Positions 52,440-63,070 of a DNA stretch of 64,000 bases are shown here, in pieces. Source of the DNA: Syngnathus acus. Taxonomy: Eukaryota > Chordata > Actinopteri > Syngnathiformes > Syngnathidae. The translations under genes were made by a program, and so were the position numbers. The notes beneath the pieces were generated by a model. It worked only from the letters and a program-made list of their open reading frames with translations. It had not been told where the DNA came from and did no database searches. Numbering within the stretch: position 1 is the stretch's first letter; the number at the start of each line of letters is the position of its first letter. Location: positions 12,477,956-12,541,955 of the forward strand of contig NC_051095.1 of assembly GCF_901709675.1 (NCBI RefSeq). Direction: 5' to 3'.

Positions 52440-53755
52440 GCTTTCACACTTCCATCCCCTACAGTATATTTTAGAACACTTTTATCTAATGTCCCAGCAC
52501 TATCAGTCACAGTTGCCACTAACATAAATGTGTCGGTCTATGAGCTCTGAAATAATTTGTGGCATTTATGAAAGTGAAAAAGAAACGGGCACTTTTGGCC
52601 CCGGTCATCCAAGTCAAATAAAAAAGAAATAGTCTCCCACTTTTACGCCATACATAACTATAACCCCTTTGGCATATGTTCTCTTCAGGATTACAGCAAC
52701 AGAATGGTAAGTGTTTTCGTTAAGTTGGAAAAATAAAAAGAAGCTGACAGAACCAAAAATCAAGATGCTTGCCTCTAGGGAAAACGTCTGTTGCTTTTCA
52801 CCTTTTATTCTTGAGGACAAGAGATAGGATTTTCTGACAACCCAACAAATATGTCATTGTAAACCTGTAGCAGATTTTTATGTAGGCACGTTCGAAAACC
52901 GAGGTTTGACTGTATATGGTGAAGAGGGAATTGAACATTCATGGTTTCACCGGCATAATGGCCTTTCAAGAAAAATTGTAACAAAAATGTGGCCCGCCAC
53001 AAAAATGAGTTTGACACCTCTGGTACTGTATAAATCAAAATGTTGTTTTGGACATCCACAAGCTTAAAAATATTGCTTAATTTAACATAAAAGTTTTCTA
53101 TTTGTTTTATTGCAGTCCCACGCCTTACCTTCTACTCCTTACTTTTATGAAGTAGTGTTTTTATTATTTTCAGACTCCTTGGATGACACAAAGAAATAAA
53201 GATGAGATATTTCGAGAGTAAAGTCAACTGCTGTTTAGATCTTGATTGATTGAATGAGATTTTGGGGAAATCAAACACATTGGAACCAGAGGGCATTTAT
53301 GCTGACAGCAACAGATTCAATGAAGCAAGATAATCCAAGTCCAAAATAAATAAAAGTGAAAATAACAAATATTAAAAAAAGATTTACAGCAAAAATATAT
53401 GATACATATATACATTTATATTTAATTGGATTTACATATATCATTATCTTGTGTTTATACCCACATTTATTTACAAATAAAACATGTATAAATTAATATT
53501 TAATTGCATCTACGTATAACAAAAAACAAAAAATATGTTCACAACTGAAAAGTGTTTTGTTGTCGTTCTATGTATTTGTTGCGTAATCACTTTAACTTCC
53601 TTGATGAGGGGATACATAACATCTTTTAAGTTCCTCCATAAACGTGATTCTAATCTATCCTTTGTAATTTTTTAACGTAAACCAGTCAAAATGTATGTCG
53701 CAGGTTGGTCGACGTAGTGCAAAATAGAAACAGTAATTAATCCATATATGGACAA
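52440..53755. other. Non-coding stretch upstream of ctnna1
   Basis: Includes the end fragment of a hAT-like element (52945-53022). 53300-53540 is extremely A+T-rich with TATA/ATTTA words. No gene recognised. Confidence 0.55.
52945..53022. mobile_element. hAT-like element fragment, copy 4
   Basis: TAATGGCC, then GTGGCCCGCCAC and AAAAATGAGTTTGACACCTCTG match one terminus of the family at 516, 36693 and 54665; the rest is lost or unrecognisable. Confidence 0.55.
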
Positions 53756-53759
53756 GCAC

Positions 53760-53869
53760 AGCTACTGCCACGCCCAAAACAAGTCGTCATTTGCGGGCTA
53801 GTTGGACGTTCCCTGGTAGTCTAACTGCCAGGAAGTTCAGGAACTCGGTCACCGCCCAATCCCCCCTCC
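53760..53869 (+). promoter_or_regulatory. Candidate ctnna1 core promoter
   Basis: This stretch holds a CCACGCCC box (53768-53775), a CCAAT pentamer inside CGCCCAATC (53856-53860) and C-rich tracts, with no clear TATA box, as expected for a broadly expressed gene. Placement depends on the exon 1 guess. Confidence 0.35.
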
Positions 53870-53932
53870 GTCTCGGCTATTGTTGGGAAACAAGTCAACG
53901 ACAGCGAAACCAGCTCTATCGAAACTTTCAAG
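53870..53932 (+). other. Possible non-coding first exon of ctnna1
   Basis: Because the ATG exon begins only a few bases before the start codon, a 5' non-coding exon must lie upstream. A G+C-richer stretch ending AAG|GTAACA (donor at 53933) about 1.45 kb upstream is the best candidate. The left boundary is a guess. Confidence 0.4.
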
Positions 53933-54147
53933 GTAACATTTTGTCAAACTCTCGTTGATCGTCAACTAATTTTATTGTTTTGAAGAGGAATTTGTTATGA
54001 AGTGAGCTCGAGCGACAAAAGTTGCTTCTCCGCTAGGACAGCGAAAGAGAGCAAAACTTTGGAGGCGAAGCGTTGTCATCTCCTCCATCTTGAAACTTCC
54101 CTAACGAATTGTTATGAGTGAGTTCAAAGTGATTCTTTGAAGTCACT

Positions 54148-54155
54148 TGACGTCA
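54148..54155. promoter_or_regulatory. Palindromic CRE-type site (TGACGTCA)
   Basis: A perfect 8-bp CREB/ATF consensus about 215 bp after the candidate exon 1 donor, in the proximal first intron of ctnna1. Use in vivo is inferred, not shown. Confidence 0.4.
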
Positions 54156-54664
54156 CACGATCGAAGTTGAAAGAATGGAATGCCAATCATTTGAAAGAGA
54201 ACGTTCATAACTGTTTAGTTGGGATTAGGCACAAGTAGTGCACGGAACCTTTGTGGATCGTTTGTTTGTCAACTAGCATTAGCTTTAGCAAGGTGTCGGC
54301 TTTGGCAAAGTCCGCAGCAGGTAAGCAAAATGGGCGAGAACAACACTTAATCTGCAACACTTATAACTTGGTCTCAATCGCCTGATTTAGTTACATTTTA
54401 AAGCTTAGGGTTGCAAATGGGATGAGTGCTGCTTAGTTTTATTTCAAATGACCACACAGGTGCAAGTTGAGCTAAATGTTAACATCGCTGACGAGTTGAC
54501 TAGTGATGGTAAATCGCTGATCAGAAAGATCGCTGGTCTCCTTATTTAGGCCTAGTGGCACCCCCCCAGGTTTTTTATTGACCTGCTCATCAATAACTCT
54601 TCATCTTTGTGGAACCTTTTGTTAGATATTTTTCAAACTACAAAAGAAAGTCAGACATCTAGAC

Positions 54665-55002
54665 CACAGATGTCAAACTCAAGGCCCGGGGGCCACATAC
54701 GGCCCGCCACATCATTTTATGTGGCCCACGAAGACAAATTGTGCATCCAATTTGTGTCATTACTAGAATTGCAAATTGTCTTCATATTAAATATCTTCTT
54801 TTTTTTTTTTTTTTTTTTAAATATTTGACCAATTTTTACTCATCTGATTTGTAAATGAGTTATTTGTCAGTTTGTTTTGTAGCTTTTACTGTATATAATA
54901 TGAGGTGATCATACATTTATTTGGGTTGACAGTCATAATGGCCCTCAGAAAGAAGCTATGACTACAATGCGGCCTGCGAAAAAAATGAGTTTGACACCCC
55001 TG
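54665..55002. mobile_element. hAT-like non-autonomous DNA transposon, copy 3, with perfect target-site duplication
   Basis: 338 bp, inverted relative to copies 1 and 2. It starts CACAGATGTCAAACTCAAGG, ends AATGAGTTTGACACCCCTG, and is flanked by identical ATCTAGAC octamers (54657-54664 and 55003-55010). It carries a long T run at 54800-54818. It lies in the presumed first intron of ctnna1. Confidence 0.9.
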
Positions 55003-55388
55003 ATCTAGACATTAAGTCTTAATTTTGTGATGTTTATACATTATTAACTGCGACTTGCGAAAGCGGCATTCAGGCTAGAAAAGTTTATGCTTAAACTGGC
55101 TGCATTCAAGCATAACACATTTCCTTCAAGGGTTATAGCAATGATATTGCCCCAAGACTTTCTTGACTGTTCCGCCTATTTTACCTGATATCAAATCTAT
55201 GCAGCAGCAGTTATTGAAAGTGGAGGACATTTTCTTATTGTTTGACTTTTCCACCCTTCATAAAATTTTTGTCAACATTCTGAAAATCACTGTCTTGCAC
55301 ACACAGATTGGTTGGTGGTAGGAATTGAAATTCTCTTTCATTGTTCTTTTATTTGCTGATTTTTGTGTACCACCTTAGACTTCCAGAC

Positions 55389-55493
55389 ATGACAAGCATC
55401 AACACCGCAAATATCAATTTCAAATGGGACCCGAAGAGTCTGGAGATCAGGACTCTGGCAGTGGAGCGGCTGCTCGAGCCCCTGGTTACACAG
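55389..55493 (+). CDS. ctnna1: ctnna1 first coding exon
   Basis: Encodes residues 1-35, ending LLEPLVTQ, phase 0, donor CAG|GTAATA. An acceptor ending TTAG at 55378 (or CCAG at 55386) lies a few bases before the ATG, so only a very short 5'UTR piece is in this exon. The purine at -3 supports this start. Confidence 0.93.
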
Positions 55494-58400
55494 GTAATAA
55501 TAGTGTCAGTGTGCATGTTGTTTTTACCATCCCAAGGTAAAGTTGAAAGAAATCTGAATAAATTGCTAAATCAGGCCTCACTTTCTTATATGAGCCTTTT
55601 TTTTTAAATTTTAAATCTTAACACGGTCTGCATGACGTGTTGTCAAAATACCCCTCAGATGTAGAATATCACGTTTTATAAACCCCATTTTTTTATTTTT
55701 CAGCAATAAAGCCGCTTTAGTGAGCTAGCCTTGAATCTGCCCCATATTAAGTGGAAATAAAAGGCTACACACCTGTTCAAATGTGATTCTATAACAATTA
55801 CAACTCAATTGGGACGAAGAAAAAAACTGAGAACGGCTGTAAAAAAACAGACAATGTAATGATATGGCTGCAGTGCTTATTTGAAAAACTCAAGTAATTA
55901 TATTTATTAATTCTATTATGTAATTATAATTGTTCTCCTCCACTGAGCACTGTTGCCGTTGAAGTAATTTAGTGTGTTGGCACCAAACCCAAAGGACAGA
56001 GTGCAGAAAAGACGGTCATCAACAAGTGAAGAAAACATGGACCACTGTCATATTACCAAGAACCAACTGTCCCTTCAAGATTGAGTTTTTAGTGTGTTTT
56101 TAAAAAAAACAATTTTTTTTTATAAATTATTTTTGAATTTATTATTTTTTAACAGTATATCCACTGTACTGCTGAACCAATGACGAGCCGGACACTCGAT
56201 AGATTAACAACCAGTGGGCTGAATCCCTTGGCTGTCTCCTTCCGCCTCGCTCGACAGCGAGCGTTTGTGCCAGCTGGCTGTGTGCTTCTGACACGGGGAG
56301 CAGAGCTTGTGTGGAAAACAAGCGGGTACCCCTTAGCTTATAGACATCCAAAGCATTTGTAATTGCTGAGGCAGCAGTGTCTTCTCTGTCATGTGTTCTC
56401 AGGTGGTGGTTATAAAGTTGTCTGTAAAATTGTCGATGAATTCAAAGTTGTATGACTTTAGTGTTGTTTGTCTGTGGATGTTGCATCAGATAATCTTAAA
56501 ATTTTGATCGTTTGAGTTGAAGGCAACCGGATACAATGGTCTGAATGGTAACTGGTAGTACAAGTAATCCAATTAATTTGCTATGAGACACAGCCCCATT
56601 TCAGTTATTTTTTTTTGACCTCACTGTATTCCCACCACAGGTCACCACTCTGGTAAACTCGAGTAACAAAGGCCCCTCGAACAAGAAGAAGGGACGCTCT
56701 AAGAAGGCACATGTCCTGGCAGCTTCAGTGGAGACCGCCACCCAGAACTTCCTGGAAAAAGGAGAGAAAATTGCAAAAGAGAGTCAGTTCCTTAAGGATG
56801 AGCTGACTGCTGCAGTTGAAGATGTCCGCAAGCAAGGTAAGGGATACTTACTGTATTGGAAATGCTTGATAAGCTTTGCGCTGTGGTTTGTGCTAGTTTC
56901 TCCTGGGTATATACTGTATTTTCTGGATTATAAATCGCTCCGGAGTAGTCGCACAAGCCATAAAATGCATAATAAAGAGGGAAAAGTCATATAGAAGTCA
57001 CACTGGTGTATAAGTTGCTTTTTGGGGCAAATTTATTTGATAAAATCCAACGCCAAGAACAGACACGTCATCTTGAAAGTCAATTTAAAATAGAATACAG
57101 GCAACGACAGACTGAATAATTGTGCGTTATGCTAATGTTACATTACACATAAACAACGAACTGAGAACATGCCTTTTATGTTAACATAGCATATTAAGAG
57201 TTATTCAGATAACTATAGCATAAATAACATGCTAACAAGTTTCCCAAACGACCCGTGTCACTCCAAGTCACTAAATCTAATGAAATCTTCATCCTTGGTG
57301 TCACTTTTAAACAACTCCGCTAACTCCGGAGGTAGAAGATGCGGCGCTTCTTCTTCTACGTCGCTTACGTCAAACTCATCGTCAGTTGCAGAAATGATCA
57401 ACACAGGCCTAGAGCACCTTCTTGCAGTTCAGTGTGAAAATAACATGTGAAATTATATAATAATGTGTTAATAATTTCACACATGCCAGAGTATAAATCG
57501 CACCCTCGGCCAAACTATGAAAAAAAACCTGACTTGTAGTCAAGAAAATACGGTAATCAGTAAATCAGAATGTGCGTACGTCACAAGCAAATGACAAATG
57601 AAATGCATAGACACTTAGGTAGACATTTGGCATAGTATCAATACTCGTATGACCTCAGTGTTGTGAAAAGAGGGGATGAACCTGATTTGGAATCTTTTGG
57701 CCACAGCTCCAATAGCATTTCGGGGTAAGCAGCAATGTATTTTTCTTTGGCAAATATGTATTGTGTCCATGAGCAAATGTGTTGCAATCTAATTGCCACA
57801 GTAGTCCTGAGATTGGAATCCCGTCACACCAGAGTTATCCAAGTTACTGTTGGTATGTCAGAAATGAAAGATGGCCACCATCTGTATTTGTGCAATATTT
57901 GCTTGTAGCCAATTTAGTTTGGGAACAGGAAGGCTGCTATATCACAACTACAGTTTAGCAATAAACATAGCTACCTGATTTTAAAAGCAGACTTTGACTT
58001 TTGACTTTAACACCGTCTTTTGTACATAATTAGGAATGGGCCTTTGGTTTAACTTTGGTTGGTAATTGGGACCCTTTTAAAATTATTTTCATGGAGTGAG
58101 CTCCGCTACAATGTGATTGTCATATTGAGCATAGCAATGCTACCTTTTAGTCTCCCACTCAGTGGAGCTACCTGTTGATGGCGCTCTGTGTAGGCTTTAT
58201 TTTCAATGCGTTTTCTGCCTCAGGAGGCTGTAAGACGAATGCCTAACATGTAACGTTTGATTTTCTTTTTCTCTCTTGCCTCACTAGATGAAAAACTCAA
58301 TGTTGCAGTTGTTGTCTTAGTAAATAAATAGGGCAGTACTCTGTTCTTGGGATTGCACTTGTCTGGGAGTGAAAATATGTAAACGGCTGATGAAGAACAT

Positions 58401-61400
58401 ATGTATGTTTAGAATATCACCAGTTTTGACATCTTGGATTTAGCTCCTCTTTGAGTAACCACTTTCAAAATGCTTCCCTGTTTTTGGTGGTTGATGTTCC
58501 TGCTGAGAGCAAGTTTCACTGTATTAAAGCGCTCATGCAAAGGACAAAGAAAGGGAGGCGATGTTTGTGGTGACATTGTTTTATGTTAATAATTTATCTG
58601 ACATATTCCTATGATTTGCTGGCAACCAGTTTGCGCTGTATTTGTTTTTGGCCCAATGCCAGATGGTTCAAGGCTTCAGCACATCCATGACCAAAGTGAG
58701 GATAAGCGGTGCCTAGAATGGATGGGCAGATCTTACGTCTTGCGTTTCAGTTTGCATTTTGCTACTTAACACAAGACGGGACTCCACCATAGCAAAGTTG
58801 ACAGGCTTGTTACAGCAAGTTCCAATTAATGTCTTTATTATTTTATTCATCTGTTTTCACATACTCCCAATTATCTGGTTTTGCATACTGTTTGAATAGA
58901 CCTTTATGGCACATGTAATCAGCTAGGTAGCTTGACCTATACCGATATCTTGCTGTGACTTTTCTCTTGCTTCCACTGGCTTTCCCTTCTCTTTGACACT
59001 CTTTGCACACACATATGAGTTGATCTCCGTTAAGACTGCAAGGTCACACATTATCTCACAGGCTAGGCAGAGTCGCCCCCATAGAGGAGGGCGCCCAAGA
59101 GTAGTATAAGAATAGGGACCTTGGAGGTCCGCAATCTTGCAGAGAAGGCTCCACAGCTGTGTATCGATCTTTCTGGCATACATTAAATAGTTAGACTGAG
59201 AAGGCAGCCTCCTGGTAATTCCTATTAGCACAGCATTAAAGATAAAGAACTGGGACAAAATCTGACAATACTCCCAGACCTTTCTGAACGGTGTCTTGAG
59301 TACAACTGTTATCGCCCCTGGATGTGACAGCTGTGCTCGTGTGTCTTTGTTGCCTCAAGTTGCCCAGCGAGTTAAATGTGCCCCCGCTTCAGCTATCCTC
59401 TCAATACTTTGGAGGTGGCTGACATGTGGCTAGTTAGCCTTTGTGACACACACTTCAGTGTTGTTACTGTAGATGCAGTAAGCTGTCACCCGGCTGGAAT
59501 GCAAGCACTCCGCTGGTGCCTCGTGCCGGCTGTCAGCTTTGCTATGCTGCCCAGTGGAGCGTGACTGGACCGATAATGTGACCATTGAGAAAGCCAACAT
59601 CGCCTCCATCCCCTGGATTCATGTAACCTTTTCCACCCAGCTGTGACCTGCCTGCTGTTAGAATGTAAGGATGTAACAAAACATCGATGACGTTATCAAG
59701 GATGGCTGTCCACATGTAATGCAGTATGTGCTTGTTCCAGGGGCCTTTGTTTGTGTTCCAGAGATTTAAAGTTTATATTGTTTTTTTACTGTTTTCACCA
59801 GGTTAAAGTTGTTTGCCTAAAGCTCAAGTAGCACTTTCCCTTCATGTTGAAGGCAAGCCACAACTGCTCTCCTTGTATGTCTATTCTATTCTATTCTAAT
59901 CTGTTTCTTTCTTGCATTGGTGTTATTGAGGCTTACCAAGCAATGTACTTCTTAATGGGCCACAGGTGAACATTATACAAGTAGAGGTTTTTCATAGTCT
60001 TGACGGATTGCCAGCTACTGCCTGAAAATGGCCTAATTGATTTGGTTCACAAGGGCTGGTTATAGCCTAGAGGCGCAGCGGCTGTTGTTGAATCTGTGCT
60101 GATCTTTATCCATGTAACGGTCAATGCTGTGAGGTAAAATGGTCCTCCTCAGTTCAAAACAATTCAAAACCTCATTGCAGTTTTTGTTGATTGATTGATT
60201 GATTGAATCCCCAGCATAAATAGGTGAGTTAAATACATCTTTTTTTTTTTTTTTTTAAGGCATTTCACTTTTAATGATTTCATTTAATTGTCAAATTGTC
60301 TTACCTGGAGTCATTTAAGTTTTTGGATTGTTTGCTTGTGATTCCAAAAGCTGGGATGAGCAACAATTGTTTTGGATTTGCCCAAAATTTTAATTTGACA
60401 TTTATGCAGGGTACACGACTTCCACTCGAATGCATTTTAACAAAAATAGTTCTTTAAAAGATTTGTTCTGGGGTGATTATTACATAGCTGAGAGAAAGGT
60501 ACCCCTGAATTTTATTGAATTTATGAATTTATCACACATGCACTTTTTACAATGTTGTGAACTTCACTTCTCAGCCTTGGCCATTTTTGTTTGGTGAACC
60601 CTTTGTCATCCATATCTACTTTGCTTTAGGCAATGGGAATGTATACTGTCCTGTCACTCTTTTTATTAGTTTTTGGATTACGATTTAGATGGAGCTCACT
60701 GTATTTTAGGTCCATACTACATCCTTTTGAATTTCCATGCTCCCCCCATTAATGTAACCTATTGAATGATGTACTGATGTTCATAATGTGAGACAACAAA
60801 GTCAATATGCGCTCAGTCAACCATACAGGCCAATGTAGGACAAATCATGGTGCTGGACAAACAAGATTTCAGGCCTTTTGTTGGGACTTTGCCCTGAGTC
60901 GTGCATTTGGAAATTATATTAGAAATGTAGAAAGAATGCCCCCAAGATGGAATGGGTCAAGCTGTTCTCCGTTGTGTACATTTGAATTGCCTGATATCTA
61001 TTTAACACACAACTCAAATTAAAAAAACTCGGTCTATCAAGTGCTGACTCATTCAATGTGAAAAGGAAAAGTCATACTTAACACAAATATATCCATGCTG
61101 TAACCCTTACATGTAGCATTGATTCCACTGTCGGCTACAAATTCCGACTTTGCTTGATGATGTCTGAAGTCTATTGCCATCTCAAGATGGTATGTTGATA
61201 TATCAGTGTCATAATAAAGCTTTTTAGTTACCAGGCCGATTGTAATTCAAATGTTACCCGAGTAGACATGCTGACAGATATATTCTATTCCCAGGTGATT
61301 CAATGAGGCAGGCTTCCGGAGAATTTGCTGAAGACCCTTGCTCCTCTGTAAAGAGGGGCAATATGGTTCGTGCTGCCAGAGCCCTCTTGTCGGCAGTCAC

Positions 61401-63070
61401 ACATCTGTTGGTTCTGGCAGACATGTCCGACGTCTACAAACTTCTGCTGCAGCTTAAACTGGTGAGAGAGATTCCATGACATTTTGACCGACTGGACTGT
61501 ATCAAAGCAGAGAAATGGAGAATATTCACGGATTAAAGTTTGGAGTGCTGCCAGATAAGGCCAGTTTAGTGAAATGAAGTCAGATTTAACTCTCTTTTGG
61601 ATGCACATTCCATGCGGACATAAATGATTAACACAGTTGTATATTTTGGAGGTGTCATTCACATTTTAAATTATGTTAAAATGATAATTTGGGTACATTA
61701 AATGTGCAGATTGTGATGATTAGTCTGAGAAGACACAATTTATTGGCCCGAGAAATCTTAAGAAGTGGAATTTAAAATGTAAGAATTTTGTTTCTTGAAG
61801 CATTGTTTCTTTCATCTTGAGGTGGAGGACAGCCTTGTGAAAGTGCGTAATGCAGGAACGGAACAGGAGCTAGGGATCCAGTATAAGGCCTTGAAGCCGG
61901 AGGTCGACAAGCTGAACATCATGGCAGCCAAAAGACAACAGGTATAATAAATATCTAGTGTTTTCTTTTAGTGTCTCGTCTTGTATTTGCCAAAATTTAT
62001 TTGGTTTATTTGAATGCACAGAACGGATGTGACGTTGACTGGGCTGTCCCTTGCAACCACCACTTTGCTATTGAGTGTTATGCCAGCTTGCTTGCCCATG
62101 GCTGTAATAAGCCGCAATGGGGGAGGAGGGGAATTTAAAAAAACTGGCTAAGAGCAATCGCGTCAGCCCCGCCTGCCCCCTCATTTGACAACAATTTTCT
62201 TTGTCTTTATTTATTAAATCTCCGTCTCTATTGACGCAGGTAAAGTGTGAGAATGACTCACATTTGTCAATATCTGATCAAGAAAATAACACGTTGTATT
62301 AAGGAGCTGGCTGAGCCGAGACGCTCCTGCGTCACGGCTCCCCTTGGGCTCCCTTTCTTTCAGGCCACATGGCTGCGCCCAGGGCGTCTCGACAAATAGG
62401 CGAGCTAATATAAGCTTGCTTTTATAAAACCAGTGTAACCAAAAGCGCCTTTAGACATTGGATTTCTTGACAAACCATGTATATTTTTCCTTCTGTGCTC
62501 CACAGGTACACTTTAAAGCTCAGCTGGAAGTGAATCCTGTGCGTGTGTTTTTTTTTTTTTTTGTTTATTCCATGAAACAATGGAAGCTCATTTGGTCTAT
62601 TTTCTATATAATGCACAACTTTGAGTAGAAATACATTATACAGTATTACAAAGGCATCTTTTGACTGACTTATGACTTGTATTTGTACTGCTGGCAACAA
62701 ATAAGTCTAGGTCACAGAACTCACACTTAATTAAGGGCATGACAGACCTGGTCTCATATTACAAAAATACCTTACCACACTTTACCATTCTTTCATTTAG
62801 GAGTTAAAGGATTCCCAACACAAGGACCAAATGGCTGCCGCCCGTGGTGTTCTCCAGAAGAACATTCCCATGCTGTACACAGCATCCCATGCCTGCCTGC
62901 AGCATCCTGACGTTGCCGCCTACAAGGCTAACCGTGACCTGATCTACAAGCAGCTGCAGCATGCCGTTTCTGGCATCTCCAATGCCGCTCAGGCCACTGC
63001 CACAGAAGACTCGGCACTCAATCAACCGGCAGGCGGAGGAGAGCTGGCATATGCCCTCAACAATTTTGAC
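55389..63070 (+). CDS. ctnna1: Alpha-catenin (alpha-E type), 5' coding exons, continues beyond the window
   Basis: Five exons (55389-55493, 56641-56836, 61295-61461, 61822-61941, 62801-63070) splice in frame into residues 1-286 of alpha-catenin, about the first third of a protein usually near 906 residues. Role known for the family: links beta-catenin and cadherins to F-actin at adherens junctions and changes conformation under tension. The sequence shows INFKWDPKSLEIRTL near the N-terminus, GPSNKKKGRSKKAHVLAAS, SSVKRGNMVRAARALLSAV, and KALKPEVDKLNIMAAKRQQ. The last two separate CTNNA1 from CTNNA2 and CTNNA3. The span covers the vinculin-homology N domain, including the beta-catenin-binding region, and the start of the M domain. 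No stop or frameshift is seen. The missing exons (starting KQIIVDP in relatives) lie to the right of the window. Confidence 0.96.
55494..56640 (+). other. ctnna1 intron between coding exons 1 and 2
   Basis: A 1,147-bp GT-AG intron, A+T-rich, with a polypyrimidine tract before the CCACCACAG acceptor. It includes a diverged interspersed repeat starting near 55752 (AAAAGGCTACACACCTGTTC). Confidence 0.85.
56641..56836 (+). CDS. ctnna1: ctnna1 second coding exon
   Basis: Encodes residues 36-100 plus one base of Gly101, from VTTLVNSSNKG to VEDVRKQ. The acceptor is CCACCACAG; the donor is G|GTAAGG, phase 1. It holds the lysine/arginine-rich NKKKGRSKK stretch and the start of the beta-catenin-binding region. 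Confidence 0.94.
56914..57553. mobile_element. 640-bp inverted-repeat DNA transposon in ctnna1 intron
   Basis: Left end CTGTATTTTCTGGATTATAAATCG; the right end is its approximate complement (GACTTGTAGTCAAGAAAATACGG). TA dinucleotides flank both sides (56912-56913, 57554-57555), as expected for Tc1/mariner-type insertion. Internal pieces recur at 34.5-34.9 kb. A 73-codon open frame (57229-57450) has no recognised domain. It belongs to a family abundant in fish, recognisable by the ACCGTATTTTC terminus. Confidence 0.75.
58609..58737 (+). mobile_element. V-SINE 3' half in ctnna1 intron
   Basis: GCTGGCAACCAGTTTGCGCTG, GGCTTCAGCACATCCATGACC, GTGAGGATAAGCGGTGCCTAGAATGGATGG follow the 3' half and tail of the family, plus strand; 5' truncated. 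Confidence 0.65.
61295..61461 (+). CDS. ctnna1: ctnna1 third coding exon
   Basis: Acceptor TTCCCAG, then GT completes Gly101, giving GDSMRQASGEF and on to YKLLLQLKL (residues 101-156). Donor CTG|GTGAGA, phase 0. It carries the RGNMVRAARALLSAV helix of the N domain. Confidence 0.95.
61822..61941 (+). CDS. ctnna1: ctnna1 fourth coding exon
   Basis: Encodes 40 residues (157-196), VEDSLVKVRNAG to MAAKRQQ, phase 0 at both ends. Acceptor CATCTTGAG, donor CAG|GTATAA. The KPEVDKLN stretch is CTNNA1-specific among vertebrate alpha-catenins. Confidence 0.95.
61942..62800 (+). other. ctnna1 intron between coding exons 4 and 5
   Basis: An 859-bp GT-AG intron, with a 17-T run near 62545. No other feature is seen. 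The preceding intron (61462-61821, 360 bp) is also plain. Confidence 0.85.
62801..63070 (+). CDS. ctnna1: ctnna1 fifth coding exon
   Basis: Encodes 90 residues (197-286), from ELKDSQHKDQMAAARG to GGGELAYALNNFD, phase 0. Acceptor TTTCATTTAG, donor GAC|GTAAGT. It includes the HPDVAAYKANRDLIYKQLQ helix. Confidence 0.96.

Larger units (their letters stand above)
56837..61294 (+). other. ctnna1 intron between coding exons 2 and 3
   Basis: A 4,458-bp intron holding a 640-bp inverted-repeat element (56914-57553), a LINE-tail-like piece at 57985-58010, a V-SINE tail at 58609-58737, and short TTGATTGA and poly-T runs near 60190-60260. No exon-like signal was recognised elsewhere. Confidence 0.85.

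Noticed and set aside
57229-57450. 73-codon frame inside the ctnna1 intron
   Set aside because: It lies wholly inside the 640-bp inverted-repeat element and matches no known protein.
55389-63070. Alpha-N-catenin (ctnna2) identity
   Set aside because: RGNMVRAAR and QYKALKPEVDKLNIMAAKRQQ are alpha-E-type; ctnna2 has RGTMVRAAR and a different sequence in the following exon.
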